From a virus: a DNA stretch of 64,000 bases. The position numbers and the translations under genes were made by a program. The notes beneath the pieces were generated by a model, which saw only the letters and a program-made list of their open reading frames with translations, was not told the DNA's origin and made no database searches. This document shows, piece after piece, positions 57,111-64,000 of this stretch (positions are counted from its first letter, which is position 1; the number at the start of each line of letters is the position of its first letter). The DNA lies in IMG/VR virus record IMGVR_UViG_3300030419_007436, positions 99,760 through 163,759 of that record; one strand, 5' to 3'.

Positions 57111-58409
57111 TTACCCCACAAATACCTTTAAAGGTATCATTTTATTAATTGTATTCACTGACTCCATCATTGCAGCGTCGCCTTCCATAAGTTTAGAGTA
57201 AGTTAGCTCGTCTAAGGTTGTTTTTAGCTCTTCGCGCAACTTTTCTTGTTCGGAGGTTGCTTGCGATAAAAGTGCGGGCCCGTCTAAGGTCACGGCGTCT
57301 CCTGGTATCGGTATTGTTGTAAATTTGCTCCTAATATTTCCTAATGTTTCTTTTGATAGGGCCAATGCAAAACGGCGGATCCACTGTTTTCCGATAGCGT
57401 TAATGTTTCCATATGGAAGATTTTCAAAAGGAACTGTGTTTAAATTGTTTATTCCCTCGGTGGAAGTATCTCCCCCTCTATTTTCTGTATCTCCTTTTTC
57501 CCACGGCTCTGATTCAACAAAAAATTCCATCCAATATTCTTTGGGGCTTGTCTCTACTATTTTAGGAAATATTCTTAATCTATTATTTTTAATTTCATAT
57601 GAATAATGACTGTTTCTGGTGTATATTGCATCTTCAAATGCCATAGATTGGGCCTTATTTTGCCAAGCTGGAATTATTTCAAAAGTAGAGTCGTCTGCCC
57701 ACTGGCCATAACTTGCAAGGTTGCCGACCGTGTTAAGACCACCATAATATCCATAGAATCGCCACATAGATTGGGGTGTTTTATAATAAACCCTTGTAAT
57801 GTTAATTCTTCTATCTTCAACTTTTCCATAAAAAGACAGCGATGAATCTGTAGCTGCGGAAGAAGATATAATCTGTTGTAAATCGAAATCCTGTGTACCT
57901 TTAGAACCACTAAAAGACGCTGAGTATATTGTAACTTCTCCACCGAAGCCAATTTCGGTGGAAACGCCATATCCCACTCTTCTAGAATATGCAAACTCAA
58001 ATCTAGGATATTTAAGATTTACATTTGTGCCGACAAGAGACGAGCCGGATTGCAGCTGCCCATCGTGGTCAAAAGTGCCAGTAGAAGCGCCCAATAAATC
58101 AGATAAAGAGTTTTTAGCTTGATGGATATTAAGAATATATGAATATTCTAACACAGCCTCTTCATAGGCCGCAAATATGCTTCCGCTAGTGAGTTCAATA
58201 TCTAATACGTCGCCGCCTAGTTTTTTATATGTATATGAAACTTGTTCTGCTGCTCCAGAACAAAAATATTGAGAATACAGGCCAGAATTGGAATCGGAAT
58301 AAAGCCCTAGGGGTATTTGAGCGTTATTTTCAACATCAGAAGGCGAACTTCCACTTGAAAGAACAACTGTGCTTGTTTCAGAAACTGGCTTTAGGACGGG
58401 TACTGACAT
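57111..58409 (-). CDS. Neck protein, gp13-like (432 aa)
   Basis: The C-terminal half carries the conserved gp13 block: FENLPYGNINAIGKQWIRRF, then ALSKETLGNIRSKFTTIPIP, then GDAVTLDGPALLSQA. The N-terminal half is strand-rich and Ser/Gly-rich with no recognised domain; the protein is longer than T4 gp13 (309 aa). It forms the head-to-tail connector below the portal. An AACTATTTATAT element and a GGAGGAG site lie directly upstream. Confidence 0.8.
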   Translation of the reverse strand: MSVPVLKPVSETSTVVLSSGSSPSDVENNAQIPLGLYSDSNSGLYSQYFCSGAAEQVSYTYKKLGGDVLDIELTSGSIFAAYEEAVLEYSYILNIHQAKNSLSDLLGASTGTFDHDGQLQSGSSLVGTNVNLKYPRFEFAYSRRVGYGVSTEIGFGGEVTIYSASFSGSKGTQDFDLQQIISSSAATDSSLSFYGKVEDRRINITRVYYKTPQSMWRFYGYYGGLNTVGNLASYGQWADDSTFEIIPAWQNKAQSMAFEDAIYTRNSHYSYEIKNNRLRIFPKIVETSPKEYWMEFFVESEPWEKGDTENRGGDTSTEGINNLNTVPFENLPYGNINAIGKQWIRRFALALSKETLGNIRSKFTTIPIPGDAVTLDGPALLSQATSEQEKLREELKTTLDELTYSKLMEGDAAMMESVNTINKMIPLKVFVG

Positions 58410-58426
58410 TCATTTAGATCTCCTCC

Positions 58427-58438
58427 ATATAAATAGTT
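58427..58438 (-). promoter_or_regulatory. Late-promoter-like element
   Basis: AACTATTTATAT on the minus strand, 18 bases before the gp13-like start. Confidence 0.5.
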
Positions 58439-58484
58439 TGGGTGAGAACAAAAGGCTAAATGTTATTTTTGATGTCCTTTAGAT

Positions 58485-58652
58485 TTATTTTACACGTGGC
58501 ATTTTTGACGAAGCTTTCTTGGGTGCGTCTTCCGTCTTCGGCTCCGGGGCAACGGTTGTTTCAACAGCCTCTTCCACAACTTCAGGGGCGCTGGCTTTTG
58601 CCGCTTCTTCTTGTTTTTTTCTTGCAAGTAATCTTTTTTGTTTAGGTTTCAT
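58485..58652 (-). CDS. Small basic-acidic phage protein (55 aa)
   Basis: ATG at 58652 with AAGGAGG eight bases upstream. It begins MKPKQKRLLARKKQEEAA and continues with an Ala/Glu/Pro-rich tail ending SSKMPRVK. A similar short protein is often found next to capsid genes in T4-like marine phages, possibly a decoration or scaffold piece. Function unknown. Confidence 0.6.
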   Translation of the reverse strand: MKPKQKRLLARKKQEEAAKASAPEVVEEAVETTVAPEPKTEDAPKKASSKMPRVK

Positions 58653-58668
58653 AGTGTATACCTCCTTC

Positions 58669-58679
58669 AATAAATAGTA
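58669..58679 (-). promoter_or_regulatory. Late-promoter-like element
   Basis: TACTATTTATT on the minus strand, 17 bases before the 55-residue gene downstream of the capsid gene. Confidence 0.5.
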
Positions 58680-58772
58680 TTTAAAAAATTTAAAATCTCA
58701 AAAAATTGGCCCCGACAAAATTTGGCAAACGCTGTTTTTTAGACTCATTTAGTTTTGAGAAAATTTTATAAC

Positions 58773-58810
58773 AATAAAAAACCCCGGGAATCAAAAAGAA
58801 ACCCGGGGTT
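58773..58810 (-). terminator. Terminator after the major capsid gene
   Basis: A 9-bp stem AACCCCGGG/CCCGGGGTT (58780-58788 and 58802-58810) is followed on the minus strand by TTTTTTATTG. It lies 23 bases after the capsid stop. Confidence 0.85.
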
Positions 58811-58832
58811 AAAACTAAACTACAGTTTTATC

Positions 58833-60653
58833 TTAGCTTCCGCTTTCACCCAAAAGTCCTCGCACAACGACGAGACCATAAAGGTCAGGACGTACCATCT
58901 TCTTAGCGTAGCGGGTCATGACACCCTTACGTGGCACGAAATCTTCCGTACCAAAGATAGTGGGAGTAACTTGCAGTGGCACATAAGGAGCATATACATA
59001 GCCACTCTCAAGGAAGCTATTGCCTTTGCGCCCAACAAGAATAAGGTTACGTGGGAAGTAAGGATCGACGAAAACGTCAAATTTCTTACTCAAGTTACCA
59101 ACCTTTTCTGCACCTGCAACACCTTTGTTGTCATCATGAGTAACACTAGCTCGGAAGCCAGCTGTAAACTCAAGAATATTGGCAACTTCAGGTGATGTGA
59201 CGAGGAAGTTTGCACCGCCTCGAAGTGTTTTACGGTGAATCTGAGCAGAGACATCATTGACTGTCTCAATGAGTGTTTCATACCACTCAGAAACGGTACC
59301 AGTGAAGTCTGGAGCAAGCGCACTAGCGCCGACTTCCACACCGGTAGTCCGATTAACAAACAAGCCAGGGGATCGCGACCAGTAATATGTACCAGCCGTT
59401 GCACCAGTGACGAGATCATTAAGAATCTCACGATCAATTTCAAGAGCAATTTGCTCAGAAAGAATTGATGTAAGCTCAACCTCTGCGTCCAAGTTATGAT
59501 AAGCGTTAAGATCCTGACCAAGTTCAGGGGTCCATTTTGCTTTCAATTTCTTGGTGATTGCGGTCACTGATTGTGAATCAACCTTAAGATCAATCTCAGG
59601 GATTGCTTCACTCTCTTCAAGTCCCCACGGATCGGTACCGACAACGGCACCAAGTGCGTTACCAGAACCCGCTGCGGGAGTACCGCCGAAGTTGTCTGTA
59701 ATTGGATACTGATATGCGTCTCCAGCATTCATAGACGTTGCAAGTTCGGTTGCGGTTGCAGTGCCATCAATAGAGGCAGCAACAACATAAAGAGCGGTAC
59801 TGGACCGGTCATTTTTATACCCACCTGCACCATCAGAACCAGAAAATTTCGTCAATCGACGAATCATGGTCTGACCAGACGCGAACACACCAAAACCAGC
59901 AGACGAACTACAACCGAACATGACAAGATTGTCCTTGTTGATTGAAGACGCACCGAAAGCTTGGCTACCTGTAATGTTATAAACACTAATTGCAAGAGTG
60001 GTTGTACCAGAAACAAATGCAGGGTCAAATTCACAAATATCACGGATCACATTATCTCCAAATCCACCGTGACTACCCAGGTCGACCGTTGAACTATCTC
60101 CGATCTTTTCGCCATCCCACGTACCACTAGCCATAGGGCTGCCGAGGAATGTTCCATCTTCCGATCCTGTCGGAGAGGAATATGCATTGTTTAAGCTATA
60201 AAAACTCTTCTCAGCGTTGAGGCCACCAAGGTCAACACCATCGGTGATACCCTGACCTACGACTCCTCCGCCGTATAATGAATCTCCTTGGGCCCAACTC
60301 AACTGCGGGTTCGCACTTGAAACTTGGAAATCCAAGAAGAAGATAAGGCCAGATGGCAAACTCATGGGCTGAACACTAACTAATTCGTTAGCAATCAATC
60401 CACCGAAAACACGGCGCACAATAGGAAATGCGACGGCTGCAAAGCCTTCAACGTCTCCACCAGCCATTGTGCTAGCTTCTCGCAAAAGCTCTTTAGCTTG
60501 ATTCTCAAGCAATCGAGCCATGCCCTGTTTTGCGCTTTCATCTGCCAAGCCTTCTAAAAGTCCGGTTTTGCCCCACTTGTTGAGTAAAGCAGCACCTTCT
60601 TTTTTCATATCGCGATTAACGATACCTTCTGTTAATTTTTGAAGTACTGACAT
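58833..60653 (-). CDS. Major capsid protein, gp23-like (606 aa)
   Basis: N-terminal ESAKQGMARLLENQAKELLR, then FAAVAFPIVRRVFGGLIANE, LVSVQPMSLPSGLIFFLDFQ and C-terminal FVTSPEVANILE-like sequence with FDVFVDPYFPRNLILVGRKG, and YVPLQVTPTIFGTEDFVPRKG are gp23 hallmarks. It is larger than T4 gp23 (521 aa), with a Ser/Gly/Thr-rich insertion around residues 150-330. It forms the head shell. A scaffold gene precedes it and a strong terminator follows. Confidence 0.9.
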   Translation of the reverse strand: MSVLQKLTEGIVNRDMKKEGAALLNKWGKTGLLEGLADESAKQGMARLLENQAKELLREASTMAGGDVEGFAAVAFPIVRRVFGGLIANELVSVQPMSLPSGLIFFLDFQVSSANPQLSWAQGDSLYGGGVVGQGITDGVDLGGLNAEKSFYSLNNAYSSPTGSEDGTFLGSPMASGTWDGEKIGDSSTVDLGSHGGFGDNVIRDICEFDPAFVSGTTTLAISVYNITGSQAFGASSINKDNLVMFGCSSSAGFGVFASGQTMIRRLTKFSGSDGAGGYKNDRSSTALYVVAASIDGTATATELATSMNAGDAYQYPITDNFGGTPAAGSGNALGAVVGTDPWGLEESEAIPEIDLKVDSQSVTAITKKLKAKWTPELGQDLNAYHNLDAEVELTSILSEQIALEIDREILNDLVTGATAGTYYWSRSPGLFVNRTTGVEVGASALAPDFTGTVSEWYETLIETVNDVSAQIHRKTLRGGANFLVTSPEVANILEFTAGFRASVTHDDNKGVAGAEKVGNLSKKFDVFVDPYFPRNLILVGRKGNSFLESGYVYAPYVPLQVTPTIFGTEDFVPRKGVMTRYAKKMVRPDLYGLVVVRGLLGESGS

Positions 60654-60682
60654 TTTAACTTTTCCTCCTTTTTAATAATAAA

Positions 60683-61957
60683 TTAATCTGTCTTAATTCC
60701 AGCAAGAGCTTTCATTCTTGCCATAAGGGGGTCAACCCTTTTTTCCTCTTTGCGAGGAAGAAAAGCTGAAGAACGTTTTGTCACGACTTCGTTCAGTGAT
60801 TTTGGCTTAAGCGTCGATGCGCTGCTGCCCACTGCACTTTGAAGAGTTTCATATATAATTTTTGCTTCTTCAACTGTTTTTGCATTATTAATAGATTCGA
60901 CAATTCTATCTTTTTGTCGCTCATTCAAGGAGACACTATTTAAAACGCGATTCTGATACAGCAATTTAGCATTTGAAAGATTAACCTTTTCAACATGCTC
61001 TTTTAATTGCTGTATATATGTTCTGTATTTATTGTTTTGCTCATTAAGTTGTTTTACTTTATTATTGAGCGTTTTATGTTCTTTGATTAAAACTTTATCT
61101 CTTCTGGTTTGAGACTCATCAAGTTGTTTCGTTTCTTTTTTACACTTAGCTTCTGCAGCCTCTAGATCCTTTTTATCAGATGAGGATTCGTGGCCGCCTT
61201 CTTTTGTTTTTTTAAAGGCTTTGCGGAGGCGCGCCGCTTTCTCACAGGCAGTCTCGGTGTCGACAGCTTTTGGGCCATCATCGGCTTCTTGGAGGTCTTC
61301 GGATTCTTCTGCCAATATCTCCCGGATCATATCAGCGAGAGATTCTTCCATTGTTAGGCCGGTTCCTTCTTTGGGCGGAGGATCGTGAGGGCCCTCATTC
61401 GGATCTCGATTATAATAGCCAGCCTCTTCTAGTGGATCTTCATCCTCCTCAAAAAGACCAAATTCTTCTTCAAGGTGCTCTTCTTCTTCCAAAAAAGATT
61501 CTTCTAGCTCATATTCCTCATCCAATAATTCTCTCTTCATTTCGTCTAACTCCTTTGTGACCGTTTCCTCAAGCCTATTAAGATCTATGCTGACATATTC
61601 TCTAGTAGATGTTGTGGCTGCGCTTGGCACTTGTTCAGCGACAAAGGCGGCGCCAGCTTTTTTCAATGGATCAACCTCAATATCAATTTCGCCAGCTGGC
61701 GGGGCAGCTAGAAGGCTTGTAGGAGAGGCCGTTGGCGTATAGGGATCGACGGGAGTCATAGAAGGTAGATCTCCCCCCATAAGAGGATCAAAATCTTCAA
61801 ATCCAGTACCTATTAAATCATCCTGTTCCAATATTCTATCAACCGCTTCTTTAATATCGGAAGAAAAGTGTTCAATTATTTTTTCTTCTGCGCTTTGGCG
61901 TGCGGCCTCTTTTAATGCGGTGGCATCTACGATAGCCTGCTCTAACATGTTAGACAT
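60683..61957 (-). CDS. Prohead core scaffold protein, gp22-like (424 aa)
   Basis: MLEQAIVDATALKEAARQSA at the N-terminus, a very acidic middle (EEEEHLEEEFGLFEEDEDPL) and a C-terminal coiled-coil (NNKVKQLNEQNNKYRTYIQQ, then KLLYQNRVLNSVSLNERQK) match the scaffold proteins of T4-like marine phages. The layout and its place directly before the capsid gene fit an internal core that is degraded during maturation. Confidence 0.8.
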   Translation of the reverse strand: MSNMLEQAIVDATALKEAARQSAEEKIIEHFSSDIKEAVDRILEQDDLIGTGFEDFDPLMGGDLPSMTPVDPYTPTASPTSLLAAPPAGEIDIEVDPLKKAGAAFVAEQVPSAATTSTREYVSIDLNRLEETVTKELDEMKRELLDEEYELEESFLEEEEHLEEEFGLFEEDEDPLEEAGYYNRDPNEGPHDPPPKEGTGLTMEESLADMIREILAEESEDLQEADDGPKAVDTETACEKAARLRKAFKKTKEGGHESSSDKKDLEAAEAKCKKETKQLDESQTRRDKVLIKEHKTLNNKVKQLNEQNNKYRTYIQQLKEHVEKVNLSNAKLLYQNRVLNSVSLNERQKDRIVESINNAKTVEEAKIIYETLQSAVGSSASTLKPKSLNEVVTKRSSAFLPRKEEKRVDPLMARMKALAGIKTD

Positions 61958-61990
61958 TTATATGCTCCTTTAATAAAGAAATTTCCTCAA

Positions 61991-62002
61991 AAATAAGTAG
62001 TA
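61991..62002 (-). promoter_or_regulatory. Weak late-promoter-like element
   Basis: TACTACTTATTT on the minus strand, a one-base variant of the AACTATTTAT motif, 34 bases before the scaffold start. Confidence 0.3.
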
Positions 62003-62027
62003 TACAAAAACTTTAAATGCCTTAATA

Positions 62028-62061
62028 AAGAAAAAAAGGGAAGGTCAAAATTGACCTTCCC
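62028..62061 (-). terminator. Terminator after the fibre-like gene
   Basis: An 11-bp stem GGGAAGGTCAA/TTGACCTTCCC (62038-62048 and 62051-62061) is followed on the minus strand by TTTTTTTCTTTATT, 22 bases after the stop at 62084. Confidence 0.9.
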
Positions 62062-62083
62062 TCCTCATAAGTCCTAGAAATGA

Positions 62084-63532
62084 TTAGAATCCATCATTTC
62101 CCGGTCCATACTCACCTTCGCTTAACTCTTCCATAAGAATCTTAAACCTCTTTCCTGAAGAATTGTGTCGGACAGTTAGATAGTTAGCTTCCTCTATCAC
62201 CGACCAGTCTCCACGCTCATTCTTAAGGTGGAGGTCGCCCGTGTACACGTTGGTTGCGTATACAGCGTTAAATTTGCCTTGCGAAGAACCAATATCAACA
62301 CCGTCGGAACCCTCTGCGGTGTAAAGGCCTTTGCTTAATTCAATACCTTCTTCGCCGTTTGTGGTGTTGAAGGTTAAATAAGTGTTGCTTCCCTCTTTAA
62401 TAGCGAGACCTGCAGAATTGTTATCTATAATCTCAATCGTTGTTGCTGCTGCATCGACAACAATATTACCGCCCTGAACATAAAGATCATCAGCAATAAC
62501 AACGTTACCATCGGCAACGTGCAGCGCTGTGGCGCCGTTTGTACCAGTAATTGCAAGCTTAACTTCTGCTGCTTCCCAAACTAGTTTGTCGCCTGCAGTC
62601 TCACTATACAAAGTAACATCTGAACCGGCTGCGTCATAGCCCATAACAACTGCACCATTGGTTTGTAGTGTTTGAAACTGACCAAAGTTACCGCTGACAC
62701 CAGCACTACTAGTCATAGCGAGACTAACATTAAGGGTGTCAGAAATTAACACATCACCATCTGCGACGTGCAACGCTACGCTACCATTGGTACCGGTAAT
62801 TGCAAGTTTAACCTCTGCCGCTTCCCAGACCATCTTGTCGCCTGAAGTTTCACTGTATAAGGTGACGTCCGAACCCATTGCATCATAGCCCATAACAACC
62901 GCGCCGTTCGTCTGCAACGTTTGAAACTGACCAATGTTACCACTAACACCGTACGTACTAGTTACGGCAGTACTAACATTAAGAGTATCGGCAATTAACA
63001 CATCACCATCTGCGACATGCAAAGCCACTTTGCCATTGGTACCGGTAATTCCCAGCTTAACCTCGGCATCTTCCCATTTCATGTAGTCGCCTGAAGTGTC
63101 GCTGTAGAAAATGACGTCATGTCCAGTTCCGTTAGAACCTACTGTAAAGGCTCCCCCGACAGTCATTCCTTGACCGTTTGTAGTTAGAGTTGTTCCAGGT
63201 TCGTCAATTTCTTTGTCATCCCCGTTGCAAGCCATAATGACACCTGCAGTCGTGAATGTAGAACCGGCTACAACATCACCACCTGCAGCTAGCTGGGTCC
63301 AGTTTCCGGGGCTTTGCTGATTAGCGTAATGCAAAGTTCTATTGTGTTGAGTACTACCACTCCACATAAGGCCCCAACTTGACGAAACGCCATGTTGGCC
63401 GCTGGTACCTGTGCCAATAGAAATTAAATTGACATATTGATCATAATGAGTATCTCCAACAGACCCCGAAGTACCAGTCATGTACATCTGTTGGTTTAGT
63501 CTTAGTCCTTTTGCTCCTGCTTCTCCTGACAT
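62084..63532 (-). CDS. Fibre-like repeat protein (482 aa)
   Basis: After a Ser/Gly/Thr-rich N-terminus, an 83-residue unit beginning GSDVTLYSETSGDKMVWEAA and containing VKLAITGTNG, ALHVADGDVLI and GQFQTLQTNGAVVMGYDA occurs twice in full and once in part. The C-terminus has VYTGDLHLKNERGDW, VIEEANYLTVRHNSSGKRFK and MEEL, a capping module shared with the next gene upstream. This is typical of tail fibres or other elongated surface proteins. Confidence 0.65.
   Translation of the reverse strand: MSGEAGAKGLRLNQQMYMTGTSGSVGDTHYDQYVNLISIGTGTSGQHGVSSSWGLMWSGSTQHNRTLHYANQQSPGNWTQLAAGGDVVAGSTFTTAGVIMACNGDDKEIDEPGTTLTTNGQGMTVGGAFTVGSNGTGHDVIFYSDTSGDYMKWEDAEVKLGITGTNGKVALHVADGDVLIADTLNVSTAVTSTYGVSGNIGQFQTLQTNGAVVMGYDAMGSDVTLYSETSGDKMVWEAAEVKLAITGTNGSVALHVADGDVLISDTLNVSLAMTSSAGVSGNFGQFQTLQTNGAVVMGYDAAGSDVTLYSETAGDKLVWEAAEVKLAITGTNGATALHVADGNVVIADDLYVQGGNIVVDAAATTIEIIDNNSAGLAIKEGSNTYLTFNTTNGEEGIELSKGLYTAEGSDGVDIGSSQGKFNAVYATNVYTGDLHLKNERGDWSVIEEANYLTVRHNSSGKRFKILMEELSEGEYGPGNDGF
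62627..63124. repeat. Two full 249-bp coding repeats in the fibre-like gene
   Basis: Units at 62876-63124 and 62627-62875 encode 83 residues each and are in perfect register; a third, partial unit starts at 62626. The DNA has diverged but the protein repeats remain about 85% similar by eye. Confidence 0.8.
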
Positions 63533-63651
63533 TTTTGTTTTCCTCCTCTTTAAACGTTTAAATTTACAAAAATGTACAAAATATATTTGTACCGCACATA
63601 ATAGAGCACACGCGTCACACTCTATTACTATACAATACTATATAGAAAGAT
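63533..63651 (-). promoter_or_regulatory. Intergenic region with palindromes before the fibre-like gene
   Basis: It contains TTTAAACGTTTAAA (63549-63562), GTACAAA-5-TTTGTAC (63574-63592) and an AATAGAG/CTCTATT inverted repeat. A GAGGAGG site precedes the start at 63532. The palindromes could be operators or processing hairpins; no standard promoter is obvious. Confidence 0.35.
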
Positions 63652-64000
63652 CTAGCCTATTTCTTCCATAACTAATTTATAAATTTTGCCTGTCTTATTA
63701 TTACGTAGGGTTAGGAAGGACTCTTCCTCAATGACAGTCCAGTCGCCTTTGTGATTCTTCAAGTGAAGGTCTCCAGTGTAGATATTTTGAGTATAAATAT
63801 TTTGCCACCTGTTATTAGATGCGCCTAGATCATGAGTGTTGGCGGCGCCGGGGACAGCATCGCCCGTTACAGTGAGGGTACTTCCATCAAAAGTGAGATT
63901 TTCTTCCCCGTTAATAACAGTTGTTCCCGCGCTTGTAATTATACGATTGTTGGACGTGTTTGTGTAGCTTGAGACGGCGCCAGCGGAGGATCCAAACTCA
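63652..64000 (-). CDS. Fibre-like protein, C-terminal part (5' end outside window)
   Basis: 116 codons open at 64000 and ending TAG at 63652-63654. The C-terminal module (IYTGDLHLKNHKGDW, VIEEESFLTLRNNKTGKIYK, LVMEEIG) is the same as in the gene at 62084-63532. The part before it is Thr/Asn/Gly-rich strand sequence with THDLGASNNRWQNIY, as in many phage fibre proteins. A paralogous pair of surface proteins is likely. Confidence 0.75.
   Translation of the reverse strand, partial: EFGSSAGAVSSYTNTSNNRIITSAGTTVINGEENLTFDGSTLTVTGDAVPGAANTHDLGASNNRWQNIYTQNIYTGDLHLKNHKGDWTVIEEESFLTLRNNKTGKIYKLVMEEIG

Noticed and set aside
1-64000. Integrase, attachment sites, insertion sequences or CRISPR arrays
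   Set aside because: I looked for these on both strands and saw no recombinase motifs, terminal inverted repeats or spaced repeats; nothing suggests a temperate lifestyle.

Overview
The window is a 64 kb piece of a large, AT-rich tailed-phage genome. Every gene, tRNA and promoter I can support lies on the minus strand, so transcription runs from high to low coordinates. The structural genes are T4-like with a contractile tail: gp23-type capsid, gp22-type scaffold, gp13/gp14-type neck, gp18 sheath, gp19 tubes, gp26, tape measure and gp53/LysM. The replication set is mixed: UvsX, gp32-type SSB, an RNase H/FEN nuclease and a DnaB-type helicase, with a bacterial-type DNA polymerase III alpha subunit and a short family A polymerase. 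Signal peptides, a lipobox, a beta-barrel-like protein and peptidoglycan hydrolases point to a Gram-negative host. A B12-dependent ribonucleotide reductase suggests a host or habitat with cobalamin. The mixture looks like an uncultured, probably aquatic, large myovirus; no host can be named.

Layout, from high to low coordinates (the order of transcription). 64.0-42.0 kb is the virion module: two fibre-like repeat proteins, scaffold, major capsid, neck, sheath, tail tubes, gp26-like hub, tape measure, LysM wedge protein and large structural proteins. Terminase, portal and prohead protease are not in the window. 42.0-35.6 kb holds replication and recombination genes: family A polymerase, a divergent tubulin/FtsZ-like protein, SSB, UvsX and RNase H. 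35.6-32.5 kb holds envelope and sugar genes (lipoprotein, outer-membrane-like protein, mannose-phosphate cupin, eukaryotic-type phosphomannomutase) interleaved with three tRNAs and one tRNA-like RNA carrying a large structured insert. 32.4-21.6 kb holds helicase, class II ribonucleotide reductase, a GroES-like protein, a nucleotidyltransferase, Pol III alpha and dUTPase. 21.6-19.0 kb looks like a lysis module: secreted alpha/beta hydrolase, M15 peptidase and GH25 lysozyme. 19.0-11.4 kb holds an IMPDH/GMP reductase, a sigma region 4-like mini-protein, a repeat-bearing acidic protein, ClpP, GroEL and a holin-like protein. 11.3-6.2 kb holds glutaredoxin, small proteins, a lipid-enzyme group (fatty-acid hydroxylase, PAP2), a candidate structured RNA, and a tandem family of small 'GDLV' proteins. 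6.2-0 kb is typical early phage DNA: short genes, almost each behind its own strong sigma70-type promoter, including a MoxR ATPase with a VWA-metallopeptidase partner.

Two promoter classes are visible. One is TTGACA, 16-18 bp, then a -10 often extended by TGn; it sits before early and replication genes. The other is a short element, AACTATTTAT, placed 10-60 bases before many virion genes and a few others; it is a candidate late promoter. Four hairpins with T-tracts mark likely terminators.

Most interesting points: the interrupted tRNA at 33.8 kb; the structured RNA with its own promoter at 6.9 kb; paralogue genes whose stop and start regions are nested in the same bases; a degenerate tubulin-like protein; two DNA polymerases of different families; a possible phage mannose-activation route; and the late-promoter-like motif.
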